Notes: generated by a model from the sequence alone, not told the origin. 32,255 bases of DNA from CBDUXP01 sp965371225 [NCBI: uncultured bacterium] (GCA_965371225.1 CBDUXP010000045.1:1-32255), one strand, 5' to 3'. Numbered from the stretch's first letter, positions 1 through 8,071 are shown. A program made the numbers and translations.

Positions 1-2
1 TG

Positions 3-746
3 TGGGCCGCCGCGGGAGTGCTCCTCGTCAATATCCTCCTCACCCACCTGGGCCCGGTCCTGATCTTTCCCCTCTTCTTTCACTTCGCGCCCCTGGAAGA
101 TGCCGACTTGCGCGACCGGCTCGTCCGCCTCTGCGCGCGCGCCCGCACGCAGGTGCGCGGCGTGTTTACCTTCGACCTGGGCCGGAAGACCCGCGCCGCC
201 AATGCCGCGCTGGCAGGCCTGGGCAATACGCGGCGCATCCTGCTGAGCGATACCCTGTGCGCCGGGTACACCCCGGCGGAGGTGGAAGTCGTCCTCGCCC
301 ATGAACTCGGCCACCACGTGCACCATCATCTCTGGAAGGGCATGGGGGCCTCCGCCGCCAGCACGCTCGTGGTGTTCCTGCTGGTCGATTGGATTCTGGG
401 GCTCTGGCTTCCGGCGCTCGACGTCGCGAGCGTGGCGCACGTGGGAGGTCTGCCCGTGCTGGTGTTGGTCTTCGGTGTCCTGAGCCTGCTGCAAATGCCG
501 ATCGGCAATGGCCTCAGCCGCCACTTCGAGCGGCAGGCAGACGCCGCGGCCTTGCGCCTGGCCGGGTCCCCCGGGGCCATGATTACCACCATGGAGAAGT
601 TGGCGGATCACAACCTGGCCGACCGGGCCCCGCATCCGTTCCTTGTGTGGTGGTTCCACAGTCATCCGCCCATCAACCAGCGGATCGCGGCGGCCACCGC
701 CCATCTGGCGGCCACGTCGGCGCCGGGGGCCGAAACGAGCGTATAA
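3..746 (+). CDS. M48 family zinc metalloprotease (5' end outside window)
   Basis: Membrane-associated zinc endopeptidase of the M48 (Ste24/HtpX-like) family, expected to cut misfolded or specific membrane proteins. The frame is open from the first bases, and hydrophobic residues before the first possible GTG (position 18) continue the same membrane segment, so the true start lies left of the window. The HELGH zinc-binding motif is at 300-314. The third ligand is in FERQADAAAL further on, as expected for M48. Hydrophobic segments precede the motif and lie between it and the FERQAD motif. The C-terminal SHPPINQRI motif is typical of the family. It ends in a TAA that overlaps a TATAAT hexamer upstream of the PilZ gene. 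Family assignment is firm; substrate unknown. Confidence 0.9.
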   Translation, partial: WAAAGVLLVNILLTHLGPVLIFPLFFHFAPLEDADLRDRLVRLCARARTQVRGVFTFDLGRKTRAANAALAGLGNTRRILLSDTLCAGYTPAEVEVVLAHELGHHVHHHLWKGMGASAASTLVVFLLVDWILGLWLPALDVASVAHVGGLPVLVLVFGVLSLLQMPIGNGLSRHFERQADAAALRLAGSPGAMITTMEKLADHNLADRAPHPFLVWWFHSHPPINQRIAAATAHLAATSAPGAETSV

Positions 747-747
747 T
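742..747 (+). promoter_or_regulatory. possible -10 element for the PilZ gene
   Basis: A perfect TATAAT stands in very GC-rich surroundings, overlapping the protease stop codon and 31 bases before the PilZ start. I see no good -35 hexamer at the usual distance, so it may be weak, activator-dependent or fortuitous. Confidence 0.3.
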
Positions 748-778
748 ATGGGGATACTGCCCGCCCCTCTTCTGCCTC

Positions 779-1567
779 ATGGCCGCGATTGACCAAGCCA
801 CCGCCGCGGAACGCAAGCACGCCATGCGCGCTGCGGTGGAGTACAACCTCCCGTGCGAAATTTGGGTGGACAGCCGCGGCTATCCCGTGCAGGCCAAGAG
901 CCGCTTCTTCACCTTACAGGCGGGAGCGGAGGCGCCCAGCGTCATCGTCGAGGCCCCGGTGTCCGATGGCACCATCCTGCCGCTCCGGCCGGGACAGGAA
1001 GTCGAGGTGTACTTCCGCGTGGACGACACGCGGTACATGTATCAAGCCACGGTCCTGAAACGCGGCGAATTTCCGCTGAGCAGCGGGCAGGCGGCCCGCG
1101 CGTTGGAAATCACGTACCCGCAACGCCTCTCCCGTGGCCAGAAGCGCGCGTACTATCGCGTGCCCGTCTCGCGTCTGCATCCCGTCGAACTGCGCTACGG
1201 CCTCGTGGACCGCAAGACCCCGGATCCGGTGGTCCGGCCGTCGGTCCTGTTCCGGGGCCGCACGGAGGTGATTGATCTCAGCGCCGGCGGGGTCGCGTTC
1301 GATCTGCCCGAGAGGAACCGGCTCCTCGTCCGCCCCGGCAATCGCCTGATCTGCGAATTCTCCCTACCCAACGACGAACGGCTGACCCTGCACGGCCGGG
1401 TGGCGCACCGGTATGCCCTGCGCGGCGAACGCGCGCTGCGCTACGGGCTGCAGTTCATCGATATCCACCGCCAACTCAACTTCAAGGTGGCGCACGACCG
1501 CCTGCTGCGCTACGTGGTGGAAGTGCAACGCGAATCGCTGGCCAAACGTTCCGGCATGCATGACTGA
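779..1567 (+). CDS. PilZ domain protein, YcgR-like c-di-GMP receptor
   Basis: Predicted 262-residue cytoplasmic c-di-GMP-binding protein with two domains, as in flagellar brake protein YcgR. The N-terminal YcgR-type beta domain covers roughly residues 15-115. The C-terminal PilZ domain covers roughly 120-235. Both nucleotide-binding motifs are visible: RxxxR at R123-R127 and D/NxSxxG at D166-S168-G171, so c-di-GMP binding is expected. The frame is open far upstream, but similarity begins just after the ATG at 779, which was chosen as the start. The stop overlaps the start of the following DUF1573 gene by 8 bases, suggesting translational coupling. No flagellar or pilus gene is nearby, so the output controlled (motility, polysaccharide, secretion) cannot be told. 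Confidence 0.9.
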   Translation: MAAIDQATAAERKHAMRAAVEYNLPCEIWVDSRGYPVQAKSRFFTLQAGAEAPSVIVEAPVSDGTILPLRPGQEVEVYFRVDDTRYMYQATVLKRGEFPLSSGQAARALEITYPQRLSRGQKRAYYRVPVSRLHPVELRYGLVDRKTPDPVVRPSVLFRGRTEVIDLSAGGVAFDLPERNRLLVRPGNRLICEFSLPNDERLTLHGRVAHRYALRGERALRYGLQFIDIHRQLNFKVAHDRLLRYVVEVQRESLAKRSGMHD

Positions 1568-2561
1568 GCGCGCGCCCGCCGCCGCTCTGGCTCTGGCCTG
1601 TGCCGTGCTGTGGGGTGCGGGACCCGCTCCGGCCGAGTCGCCGCAGCCGCGGCTGGTCCTGGAAACGGAACACATCGATCTGGGCGTCGTCACGGGCTCC
1701 GAACCGGTACGCGCCACCTTCCTGCTGCGCAACGCGGGGGACGCGCGGCTGGAGGTGATGGACCTGCGCGCGTCCTGCGGGTGCATCGCGGCGTTGCTCT
1801 CCACCCCCGTGCTGGAACCGGGGGAAGCCGGGGAGATTGCGGTCAGCCTGGATCCCACCCGCATCGGCGGCCGCCACACCAAAGTCGTCACGGTGTACAG
1901 CAACGATCCCGTGCGGCCGGTGGTGTTTCTCAAGTTGACCGCGGACGCCCGCCATCCCGTGTCCCTCAGCCTGCGGATCCTGCATTTCGGCGCCATGCAC
2001 GCCGGCGAAGCCGGGGAACGCAATTTCTCGGTGATGCTGCGGGGCGAGCAACCCCTGACGCTCGCGAGCGTGGAAGCGACGAGCGACCTGCTCACCTTCA
2101 CCTGGGAGCTTGCGCCGGAGGCGGACCCGCCGCATTACACGATCGCGGCCCGGCTGGCGCCGGGCAACCCGCCGGGTATCTTCGCCGACACCGTACGCCT
2201 CGCGTTTGCCGAACCAGGGGCGCCCCAGGTGGAAATCCCCGTCCGCGCCCACTTCCTCGGTCCAGTGGTGACCACCCCCACGGTGCTGGGCTTGGGGCTG
2301 GCCCGGCGGGGGACCAGCCCCGCCCGCTCGATTCACGTGACGGCGCCCACCGTGGCGGATTTCCGCGTCGAGAAGGTCGAGAGCACATCGGCCCACCTGG
2401 TGCCCACAGTGGAGGTGGACGCGGAGGCGGGCGGCTACCGGGTGGCGTTGCACGTGGACTCGGAGACGCCCCGGGGGCCGCTGCAGGCGCTCCTGCGGGT
2501 CTACACGAACGCCCAGGACATGCCGCTGGTGGAAGTGCCCGTGACCGCCGTCATTCGATAA
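1560..2561 (+). CDS. secreted DUF1573 domain protein
   Basis: Predicted 333-residue exported protein of unknown function. The first 26 residues form a signal peptide (Ala-rich hydrophobic stretch ending PAPAES). A DUF1573 domain follows at about residues 30-130, with the family's hallmark SCGC near residue 75 after an Ig-like sequence (LDLG-type start, RNAGDA, SNDP). DUF1573 modules resemble ASH/MSP Ig-like folds and are known from cell-surface proteins. A weaker second and third beta-rich repeat seem to follow, with a final YTNAQDMPLVEVPV strand pair like the end of the first module. The ATG at 1560 overlaps the PilZ stop by 8 bases and places the signal peptide at the N-terminus; longer in-frame starts would put it inside the protein. 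Function unknown. Confidence 0.85.
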   Translation: MTERAPAAALALACAVLWGAGPAPAESPQPRLVLETEHIDLGVVTGSEPVRATFLLRNAGDARLEVMDLRASCGCIAALLSTPVLEPGEAGEIAVSLDPTRIGGRHTKVVTVYSNDPVRPVVFLKLTADARHPVSLSLRILHFGAMHAGEAGERNFSVMLRGEQPLTLASVEATSDLLTFTWELAPEADPPHYTIAARLAPGNPPGIFADTVRLAFAEPGAPQVEIPVRAHFLGPVVTTPTVLGLGLARRGTSPARSIHVTAPTVADFRVEKVESTSAHLVPTVEVDAEAGGYRVALHVDSETPRGPLQALLRVYTNAQDMPLVEVPVTAVIR

Positions 2562-2586
2562 GGACCGCGGCGAGATCGCCGGGGTC

Positions 2587-2615
2587 TGGCACCGGCTCCG
2601 GCGACGCGGTATAGT
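2587..2615 (+). promoter_or_regulatory. possible promoter of nrdJ
   Basis: A TATAGT hexamer (2610-2615) lies 17 bases after TGGCAC (2587-2592) in the 93-base gap before nrdJ, followed by an unusually AT-rich leader (2612-2642). The -10 is good, but the -35 is far from consensus. No cobalamin riboswitch fits in this short gap. Confidence 0.35.
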
Positions 2616-2654
2616 AGTTTCGAGTTATTTTCGCCTTTTAGCTTCCCGGTACGC

Positions 2655-4742
2655 ATGCCCGCCGAACCGCTCCCAGAACGCCACGCGCCGCCCGCCGCCA
2701 GCGGGCGCCGCCCGCTCCAGCTGACCGCCAACGCCCGCACGGTCCTGGAGAAGCGGTACCTGCAACGGGACCAACAGGGGCAGCCACTGGAGACACCGGA
2801 GGACCTCTTCCTGCGCGTGGCCCGCACGATCGCGCAGGTGGACGAGCAGTATGAAGGCCGCACCGGCGTGGAGCGCCGCACCGGTGAGTATTACGACCTC
2901 ATGGCCGACCTGGCGTTTCTGCCCAACTCCCCCACGCTCATGAACGCGGGCCTTCCCCTGGGGCAACTGGCCGCATGCTTCGTGCTGCCGGTCGGCGACT
3001 CGATGGAAGAAATCTTCGACGCCGTGAAGTACGCGGCCCTCATTCACAAGAGCGGCGGGGGCACCGGCTTCGCGTTCTCGCGCCTGCGGCCGGCGCACGA
3101 CGCGGTGCAATCGACGCACGGCATCTCGAGCGGACCGGTCTCGTTCATGAGCGTCTTCGATGCGGCGACGGAGACCATCAAGCAGGGCGGCACCCGGCGC
3201 GGCGCGAATATGGGCATCCTCCGCGTGGACCATCCCGACATCCTCGCGTTCGTGCGCTGTAAGCACGGCAACCGGCTCTTCGCGAACTTCAACCTCTCCG
3301 TCGGGATCACGGCGGCGTTCATGGACGCGGTGGCGAGCGGGGACACCTATCCGCTCACGAATCCGCGGAACGGCACCATCGTGCGGCGGCTCCCCGCGCG
3401 GGAGGTGTGGGAGGCCATCGTCGCGGAAGCGTGGGCCAACGGGGATCCCGGCCTGATCTTTCTCGATCGCATCAACGCGGACAATCCCACCCCGGCGCTG
3501 GCGCCCATCGAAGGCACCAATCCGTGCGGGGAACAACCGCTGCTGCCTTACGAAGCCTGCAATCTCGGATCACTGAACCTTGCGCGGTTCGTCGGCCAGC
3601 GGGAGGGGCGCTGGGTGATCGAGTACGACGGATTGGCGCGTGCCGTCGCGCTCGCGGTGCGGTTCTTGGATAACGTGATCGACGCGAATCGCTATCCGCT
3701 CCCGCAGATTGAGACGACCACCCTGAGCAATCGCAAGATCGGGCTCGGCGTCATGGGCCTGGCGGATGTGCTCATCCGGCTGGGGATTCCGTACGATAGC
3801 GAAGCCGCGATCCAGGTGGGCGAAGAGGTGGCGCGCTTCATTCAAGAGCAGGCCGATGCGGCCTCGCGCCACCTGGCGGACGAGCGCGGCGTCTTTCCCA
3901 ACTGGGAGCACTCCGTCTATGCCGCGCGCGGGGAGCGGTATCGCAACGCGACGCGCACCACCGTGGCGCCGACGGGGACCATCAGCATTCTCGCCGGCGC
4001 CTCGAGCGGGATCGAACCCCTGTTCGGGCTGGCGTTCGTCCGGCGCCACATTCTGGACGGCGCCCCCATGGCGGAGATCAATCCGCTGTTCCGGGACGCG
4101 GTGGCCGCGCTGGGGCTCACCGACTCCGGCGTTCTGGAGCACGTGACGGCGCGCGGTTCGCTCGAAGGCGCGACCGGCGTTCCGGACGACTTGCGGCGCG
4201 TCTTCGTGACCGCGCACCAAATCGCCCCAGAGTGGCAAGTGCGCATGCAGGCGACTTTTCAACGATTCACCGACAATGGCGTGTCAAAGACGGTCAATGT
4301 GCCCAACACCGCCACCCCGGACGACGTGGAGGAGGTGTATCGGTTGGCGTACGAGCTGGGGTGCAAGGGCGTGACCGTCTATCGCGACCGCTGCCGCGAC
4401 ACGCAAGTGCTCAATTTACCGGGGGCGGAACCCGCCGCGCCCGGCGCCCGCGTGAGTCACCCACACCTCGTCGCCACGGACATGGGCGAGATCCGCGTAA
4501 TCGTGCACACGGAGGGGGACGGGAGACCGTTGGGGATCGCTGCGGAGTGGGTGGAAGGGGATTACGATGCGGCCAAGCTCGCCGCCGTCTGCCGGTTGGC
4601 CAGTTTAGCGCTCCGCACCGGCGCCCCGGTCGAGGCGGTGGTGCACGAGTTGGGCACCGCGGATGCCGTGTCGCGGGCCATGGCGGACGTCCTGCGGGAA
4701 TACCTGGCCGCGCCATCGTGCCACGCCTGCGAAGAGCCCTGA
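2655..4742 (+). CDS. nrdJ: adenosylcobalamin-dependent ribonucleotide reductase, class II
   Basis: Single-chain 695-residue enzyme that reduces ribonucleotides to deoxyribonucleotides using adenosylcobalamin to make the thiyl radical, and so works with or without oxygen. The NrdJ barrel is clear: LPNSPTLMNAG at 89-99, the first redox cysteine C108, the SGGGTGF loop at 133-139, and GGTRRGANMG at 178-187. The active-site finger NPCGE at 289-293 has C291 as radical cysteine, N289 and E293. The partner cysteine C302 lies 11 residues on, the usual spacing. PTGTIS and PNTAT loops follow. The tail ends in CHAC (C689, C692), the mobile CxxC pair that passes electrons from thioredoxin. No N-terminal ATP cone is evident, so overall allosteric control is probably absent. 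The ATG at 2655 gives a normal N-terminus. Assignment firm. Confidence 0.97.
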   Translation: MPAEPLPERHAPPAASGRRPLQLTANARTVLEKRYLQRDQQGQPLETPEDLFLRVARTIAQVDEQYEGRTGVERRTGEYYDLMADLAFLPNSPTLMNAGLPLGQLAACFVLPVGDSMEEIFDAVKYAALIHKSGGGTGFAFSRLRPAHDAVQSTHGISSGPVSFMSVFDAATETIKQGGTRRGANMGILRVDHPDILAFVRCKHGNRLFANFNLSVGITAAFMDAVASGDTYPLTNPRNGTIVRRLPAREVWEAIVAEAWANGDPGLIFLDRINADNPTPALAPIEGTNPCGEQPLLPYEACNLGSLNLARFVGQREGRWVIEYDGLARAVALAVRFLDNVIDANRYPLPQIETTTLSNRKIGLGVMGLADVLIRLGIPYDSEAAIQVGEEVARFIQEQADAASRHLADERGVFPNWEHSVYAARGERYRNATRTTVAPTGTISILAGASSGIEPLFGLAFVRRHILDGAPMAEINPLFRDAVAALGLTDSGVLEHVTARGSLEGATGVPDDLRRVFVTAHQIAPEWQVRMQATFQRFTDNGVSKTVNVPNTATPDDVEEVYRLAYELGCKGVTVYRDRCRDTQVLNLPGAEPAAPGARVSHPHLVATDMGEIRVIVHTEGDGRPLGIAAEWVEGDYDAAKLAAVCRLASLALRTGAPVEAVVHELGTADAVSRAMADVLREYLAAPSCHACEEP

Positions 4743-4756
4743 CGTAGCCGACGCGT

Positions 4757-4975
4757 CTACGAAGCCTTCGGCGCCGACTCCCCCGCCGTTTCCGGTGCGC
4801 CCGCCGCGGCCGCGGCGTCGCCGCCTTCCGCCTCGCCGCCCGCCGCGGCGACTTCTTCCTTGAAGATTTCAAACACCGAGACGACCTCGATCCCCGCCGC
4901 CTTGAGCGCGCGGAGCACCCCGCCGGTTTTGCCGTCGATAGTTTTCACCACGAAATTCCGCCTCATCCGCGCCAT
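4757..4975 (-). CDS. small protein of unknown function
   Basis: A 72-residue protein I do not recognise. The first 40 residues look folded: basic start, then RNFVVKTIDGKTGGVLRALK and a hydrophobic strand-helix ending VSVFEIFKEE. The remainder is a low-complexity Ala/Glu/Gly/Pro tail. The ATG at 4975 was chosen because AAAGGA stands 9 bases upstream. An ATG at 5014, in frame, would add 13 mostly basic residues and is also possible. It converges on nrdJ with only 14 bases between the stops, and lies downstream of the universal stress protein on the same strand, with its own possible extended -10 at 5069-5074. Coding status is likely but unproven; the tail is rich in Ala codons that GC-rich DNA gives by chance. 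Confidence 0.6.
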   Translation of the reverse strand: MARMRRNFVVKTIDGKTGGVLRALKAAGIEVVSVFEIFKEEVAAAGGEAEGGDAAAAAGAPETAGESAPKAS

Positions 4976-5068
4976 CTTCCGGCGTCCTTTCCGGCGAGTC
5001 TGCCGCCGCGCCATGCCCCCGCAGCCCGCCGTCCGGTGTGGCGCCCCGGCGCGGCCGATGCACGCGGC

Positions 5069-5074
5069 ATGATA
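5069..5074 (-). promoter_or_regulatory. possible extended -10 promoter for the small gene
   Basis: On the - strand TATCAT is preceded by TGC, giving an extended -10 (TGCTATCAT), about 95 bases before the ATG at 4975 and 55 before the alternative ATG at 5014. The same nine bases recur in the better promoter at 9753-9781. No -35 is seen here. Confidence 0.4.
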
Positions 5075-5103
5075 GCACGCAGCGGGAGTCCGCCGGGGTG
5101 CAG

Positions 5104-5559
5104 TCAGCTTTCCGGCGGGGGAACTTTGAACACCAACACCGGACACGGCGACTTGCGCATGACTTTTTCCGCCGTGCTGCCAAAGAGCGCGTGTTCCAGT
5201 CCGCGGTGCCCACGTGAGGCGATGATGATCAGGTCCACTTCAGTTTCCTTGGCGTACCGCAGAATTTCGACGAACGGCTTCCCGCGGCTCATGATGCGCT
5301 GGAGGCGCGGACAGCCGGCGAGATGCCGATCCGCGAACTCCCCTAGTTCCGCCTCACGGTCCCGCTCGAGGTCTTCGAGCGGCGGCAGCGTGGGCATCTC
5401 GAACAGGTACGTGTTCGCCAGGTAGTGCACGTCTTCTACCACGTGCAGGAGATGCACCTCGGCGTCGTACTGTTCCTGGAACCCGCGGGCGTATCGCACG
5501 GCCTCGATCGACGGTGGCGAGAAATCGACCGGAACGAGTACGCGGCGGATGGCGATCAT
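5104..5559 (-). CDS. universal stress protein, UspA family
   Basis: A 151-residue cytoplasmic protein with one Usp (Rossmann-like) domain. The N-terminal strand RVLVPVDFS places the conserved Asp at D12. The C-terminal nucleotide loop is ASRGHRG followed by FGSTAEKV: it matches the ATP-binding pattern GxxGx9GS except that the first Gly is Ala (A114-x2-G117-x9-G127-S128). ATP binding is therefore likely rather than certain. The final VMRKSPCPVLVFKV strand is typical. Its ATG overlaps the stop of the upstream YiiX-like gene (ATGA), so it is the last gene of a three-gene coupled unit with the DHH phosphoesterase. A role in stress survival is known for the family; the specific signal is unknown. 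Confidence 0.95.
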   Translation of the reverse strand: MIAIRRVLVPVDFSPPSIEAVRYARGFQEQYDAEVHLLHVVEDVHYLANTYLFEMPTLPPLEDLERDREAELGEFADRHLAGCPRLQRIMSRGKPFVEILRYAKETEVDLIIIASRGHRGLEHALFGSTAEKVMRKSPCPVLVFKVPPPES

Positions 5560-6326
5560 GAGTCCTCAGTCGGCCCCGGGGCGGGGTGCGGCGCCGGCTC
5601 GGCCGGTCCGCCCGGGTTGTTGAATTTGACGATATCAAAGCTGGGGCTCAGATCGAAATCCCGGGGGACGATCTGCGTGTAGTGGCGGCGCGGCAGGACC
5701 GGATACCCCACCTCCGCATAGGCGCGGGCAATCAGCCCGGAGCACATTTCCTGGCATTCCTCCAGGTTGCCCAGATAGACGTGCGGTTGGCGCTGCGAGG
5801 CGAAGTAGGAGAGGAACAGGTTGCGCACATTCGTGACGTCGTAACTCCGGCCCAGGCTCGCCTGGGACAGCTCCACCACGCGGGCGCGGTCTTGTGGCCG
5901 AGCGTTCCGCGGCACGCACAGGCGAATGTTGTGTTCGGCATATTTCATGAGGGGACTCAGGATGACGCCACGATCTTCCGCCTCAATGATTTGCCCGTTC
6001 CCCACGTACAGCGTGACGTGACTCCAGGGACTGCTAGTGATTTTCTGGATGGCGAAGCTAATGCGCCGGCGTCCCTCCACCAGGAGCACATCCCCGGGCC
6101 GAATCACCTCCATGAGATGGGCCATGTTGTTGGGCACCCGCAGCTCATACCACGCCACATCCTGTTCCAGCCGGCGAAGGATGACATCGACGGCGCGACC
6201 CTCAAAGAAGTCGACCGCGCGATTCCAGCGCCCCTCCGCCCAGCGCTCCACGCGGTCGAACAGACGCGACACCGGGCCGGGGCCCGGGGCGTCCGTGGCG
6301 CGCACCGCTGGTGGCAGGGCCGTCAT
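5556..6326 (-). CDS. YiiX/YebB-like permuted papain-fold (NlpC/P60 superfamily) hydrolase
   Basis: A 256-residue protein of the circularly permuted papain-like group (YiiX/YaeF, poxvirus G6R-like). These are thought to be cysteine amidases or acyl-hydrolases acting on lipid-like or peptide substrates. The permuted order is visible. First comes RPGDVLLVEG (about 76-85), then catalytic His in SPWSHVTLYVG (H103) and acidic IIEAED (E115-D118). The catalytic Cys comes later, in CQEMCSGLIARAYAEVGYP (C195). About 60 residues precede the domain and a Pro-rich tail follows; no signal peptide is seen. The ATG at 6326 overlaps the stop of the DHH gene (ATGA), and its stop overlaps the Usp start. Fold and catalytic residues are well supported; the substrate is not. 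Confidence 0.85.
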   Translation of the reverse strand: MTALPPAVRATDAPGPGPVSRLFDRVERWAEGRWNRAVDFFEGRAVDVILRRLEQDVAWYELRVPNNMAHLMEVIRPGDVLLVEGRRRISFAIQKITSSPWSHVTLYVGNGQIIEAEDRGVILSPLMKYAEHNIRLCVPRNARPQDRARVVELSQASLGRSYDVTNVRNLFLSYFASQRQPHVYLGNLEECQEMCSGLIARAYAEVGYPVLPRRHYTQIVPRDFDLSPSFDIVKFNNPGGPAEPAPHPAPGPTEDS

Positions 6327-7354
6327 CCGCGGCTCACCAGTCTGCGCCCGCGGCCGGACGTCACTTTGAAGATGCGCCGAAAGCCACGGATCACGTCCCG
6401 CTCCAGTTCCGCACACGCGGCGGCGTCTTCCCCGTCGAGCGGAATCTGCCCCGCCGCCATGCACCCGTGTCCGCCGGCGGACCCACGCGCGCCGAACACC
6501 TGCTGGATCATCGCGCCCGCATTGTCCTCATGGGAGAGCGTGCGGACGGACACCACAAGCTGTTTGTCGAAGCGGCCCATGACCACCGCACAGCGCAGGC
6601 CGTTCAGCCGCAGGAACACGTCGGCCATTTCGGCCGCCATGTCCCCGTTGGGCATGCGCCCCAGCGAACTGATCACCAGGGCATCCCCGTACTGGTGCGC
6701 CCCGTCCAGCGCGTCCTTCAGGGTGGCGAAGTACTCGCGGCCGACGGGGGCCATCTCGATTTGCGCCAGCCGGCGTTTGTCGGCGAGCGGGTACAGGCGC
6801 ACATAGGTCTCGATATCGATCTGTTCCGTCTCGCGCGCCAGGTCCCGGGTCTCCGACTTGATGCCGTACGTCAGCGCGGTGGCCAGGCGCCAATCGATCG
6901 TAGCGTCGGCCGCAAACAGGTACTGGGCCAGAATCGTGCACGTGGCCCCGACGCGACTGCGGAAATCGTAAAACGGGGCCGCGCGGGAGCCGGGCTGGAC
7001 CGGATGGTGGTCGAACACGATGTCCGGCAGCCGGTCGGCGGGCAGCGAATGGTGGCCGACGGTGTGCTGGAAATCCACGATGGCCAGGACCGGATACGCC
7101 GCCAACTGCACGTCCCGGAGCGGCCGGACCGGCAGCTCGAGAATGTCCACGAGCGCCCGATTTTCCGCCCGCCCGATCATGCCCCCGTAGGCGATGTCAC
7201 ACGTCACCTTTGCCCGCTGCTGCAGCAGGGCGCGGAGCGCCGCAGCCGACGCGAGCGCATCCGGATCCGGATTGTCGTGCGTGACCACGAGCACGGGCGA
7301 ACGGCCGGCCACGGTGTCGAGGAGGGCTGCGAGTTTGGGGGGACGCCGCGGCAT
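6323..7354 (-). CDS. DHH/DHHA1 phosphoesterase, NrnA-like
   Basis: A 343-residue phosphodiesterase of the DHH superfamily, which in NrnA/GdpP-like members degrades nano-RNA, pAp or cyclic dinucleotide products with Mn2+. The motifs appear in order: THDNPDPDALASA (H26, D30, D32), the VDFQHT loop, the name-giving DHH in DIVFDHHPV, and the C-terminal DHHA1 substrate motif GGHGCMAAGQ. A GTG at 7393 in the same frame is possible. The ATG at 7354 is preferred because a promoter-like pair (TTGACG at 7409-7404, TACACT at 7384-7379) would start transcription downstream of that GTG. It is the first gene of the coupled unit DHH - YiiX-like - Usp. Superfamily firm; substrate not determined. Confidence 0.92.
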   Translation of the reverse strand: MPRRPPKLAALLDTVAGRSPVLVVTHDNPDPDALASAAALRALLQQRAKVTCDIAYGGMIGRAENRALVDILELPVRPLRDVQLAAYPVLAIVDFQHTVGHHSLPADRLPDIVFDHHPVQPGSRAAPFYDFRSRVGATCTILAQYLFAADATIDWRLATALTYGIKSETRDLARETEQIDIETYVRLYPLADKRRLAQIEMAPVGREYFATLKDALDGAHQYGDALVISSLGRMPNGDMAAEMADVFLRLNGLRCAVVMGRFDKQLVVSVRTLSHEDNAGAMIQQVFGARGSAGGHGCMAAGQIPLDGEDAAACAELERDVIRGFRRIFKVTSGRGRRLVSRG

Positions 7355-7378
7355 ACCAGTGCGTCGGGGAAGGAGCTT

Positions 7379-7409
7379 AGTGTAGTGGCGCACCGGGCCG
7401 CCACGTCAA
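7379..7409 (-). promoter_or_regulatory. possible promoter of the DHH-YiiX-Usp operon
   Basis: On the - strand TTGACG (7409-7404) is followed after 19 bases by TACACT (7384-7379), 24 bases before the DHH start. The -35 is one base from consensus. The -10 is weaker and the spacer long. Confidence 0.4.
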
Positions 7410-7462
7410 GCCAGACGCCACGAAGCCGGCGGAGCGCCCGGCGCTCGCCCGCGCCCTCTCTC

Positions 7463-7468
7463 TATAAT
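7463..7468 (+). promoter_or_regulatory. possible -10 element for the DUF1285 gene
   Basis: A perfect TATAAT in the divergent gap between the DHH operon and the DUF1285/lipoprotein pair. No recognisable -35 is at the usual distance. It would give a leader of about 75 bases to the GTG at 7550 and rules against the in-frame GTG at 7472. Confidence 0.4.
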
Positions 7469-7549
7469 GGAGTGGACGGACGCGGCCCACGCGCTCCGCC
7501 CGCGCGGGCTCATGGCGTGCCGGCGCCCCCGTTTCTGGAACACCAGCCT

Positions 7550-8071
7550 GTGCCGGACCGCACCGATCCCATCGTGACCCAGCGCGACGGCTGGCCCGCG
7601 GAGTGGGACATCGTACCGGCCGACCGGGGGGCCGGGGTGTTTCGGGTCGACGCGAACGGCCACTGGTACCACGATGGCGTCCGCATCACCCACCCGGGCT
7701 TGGTCCGCCTGTTCGCGGCCAGCGTGGTCCGCGCCGACGACGGGGAGCTGGTGCTGCGCTGGGGCCCGCACGATCATCCCCTCACGGTGGCGGATACCGC
7801 CGCGGTCATCCATTCCGTAGCACAGCCCGAGGCGGAGACGGGCCTGTTCACCGCCGGCCTGGTGGATGGCCGCACAATACACTTGGACACGGCTACCGTG
7901 TGGGTCGGCGCGCGGCACGTACTGTACGCCCGCCTCCCCAACGGGGAACCCGTCCGGTTCAGCCGCATCGCGTACTACCAAATGGCCACGTGGATCGTTA
8001 ATCACGACGGCGGGTTCGCCATCGTCTCGGGGGATCGCCTATGGGCGCTCGCCGAACACGACACCCCGTGA
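7550..8071 (+). CDS. DUF1285 domain protein
   Basis: A protein of about 173 residues matching the DUF1285 family of unknown function. The family features are visible: GHWYHDGVRITHPGLVRLFA near the N-terminus, an acidic RADDGELVLRWG strand, a VADTAAVIHSV segment, and a C-terminal beta pair. It has no signal peptide or membrane segment. The start is uncertain: there is no in-frame ATG. GTG at 7550 was chosen because GGAA lies 8-9 bases upstream and the length suits the family; GTG at 7517 or 7577 are alternatives. The last 31 bases overlap the following lipoprotein gene if that starts at its ATG (4 bases if it starts at GTG 8068). Function unknown. Confidence 0.75.
   Translation: MPDRTDPIVTQRDGWPAEWDIVPADRGAGVFRVDANGHWYHDGVRITHPGLVRLFAASVVRADDGELVLRWGPHDHPLTVADTAAVIHSVAQPEAETGLFTAGLVDGRTIHLDTATVWVGARHVLYARLPNGEPVRFSRIAYYQMATWIVNHDGGFAIVSGDRLWALAEHDTP

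Noticed and set aside
2562-2654. Cobalamin riboswitch before nrdJ
   Set aside because: The gap is only 93 bases, too short for the usual element, and no conserved B12-box is visible.
6311-7549. Upstream part of the long + strand frame leading into the DUF1285 gene
   Set aside because: It runs antisense to the DHH phosphoesterase gene and shows no family similarity until the DUF1285 part begins after about 7550.
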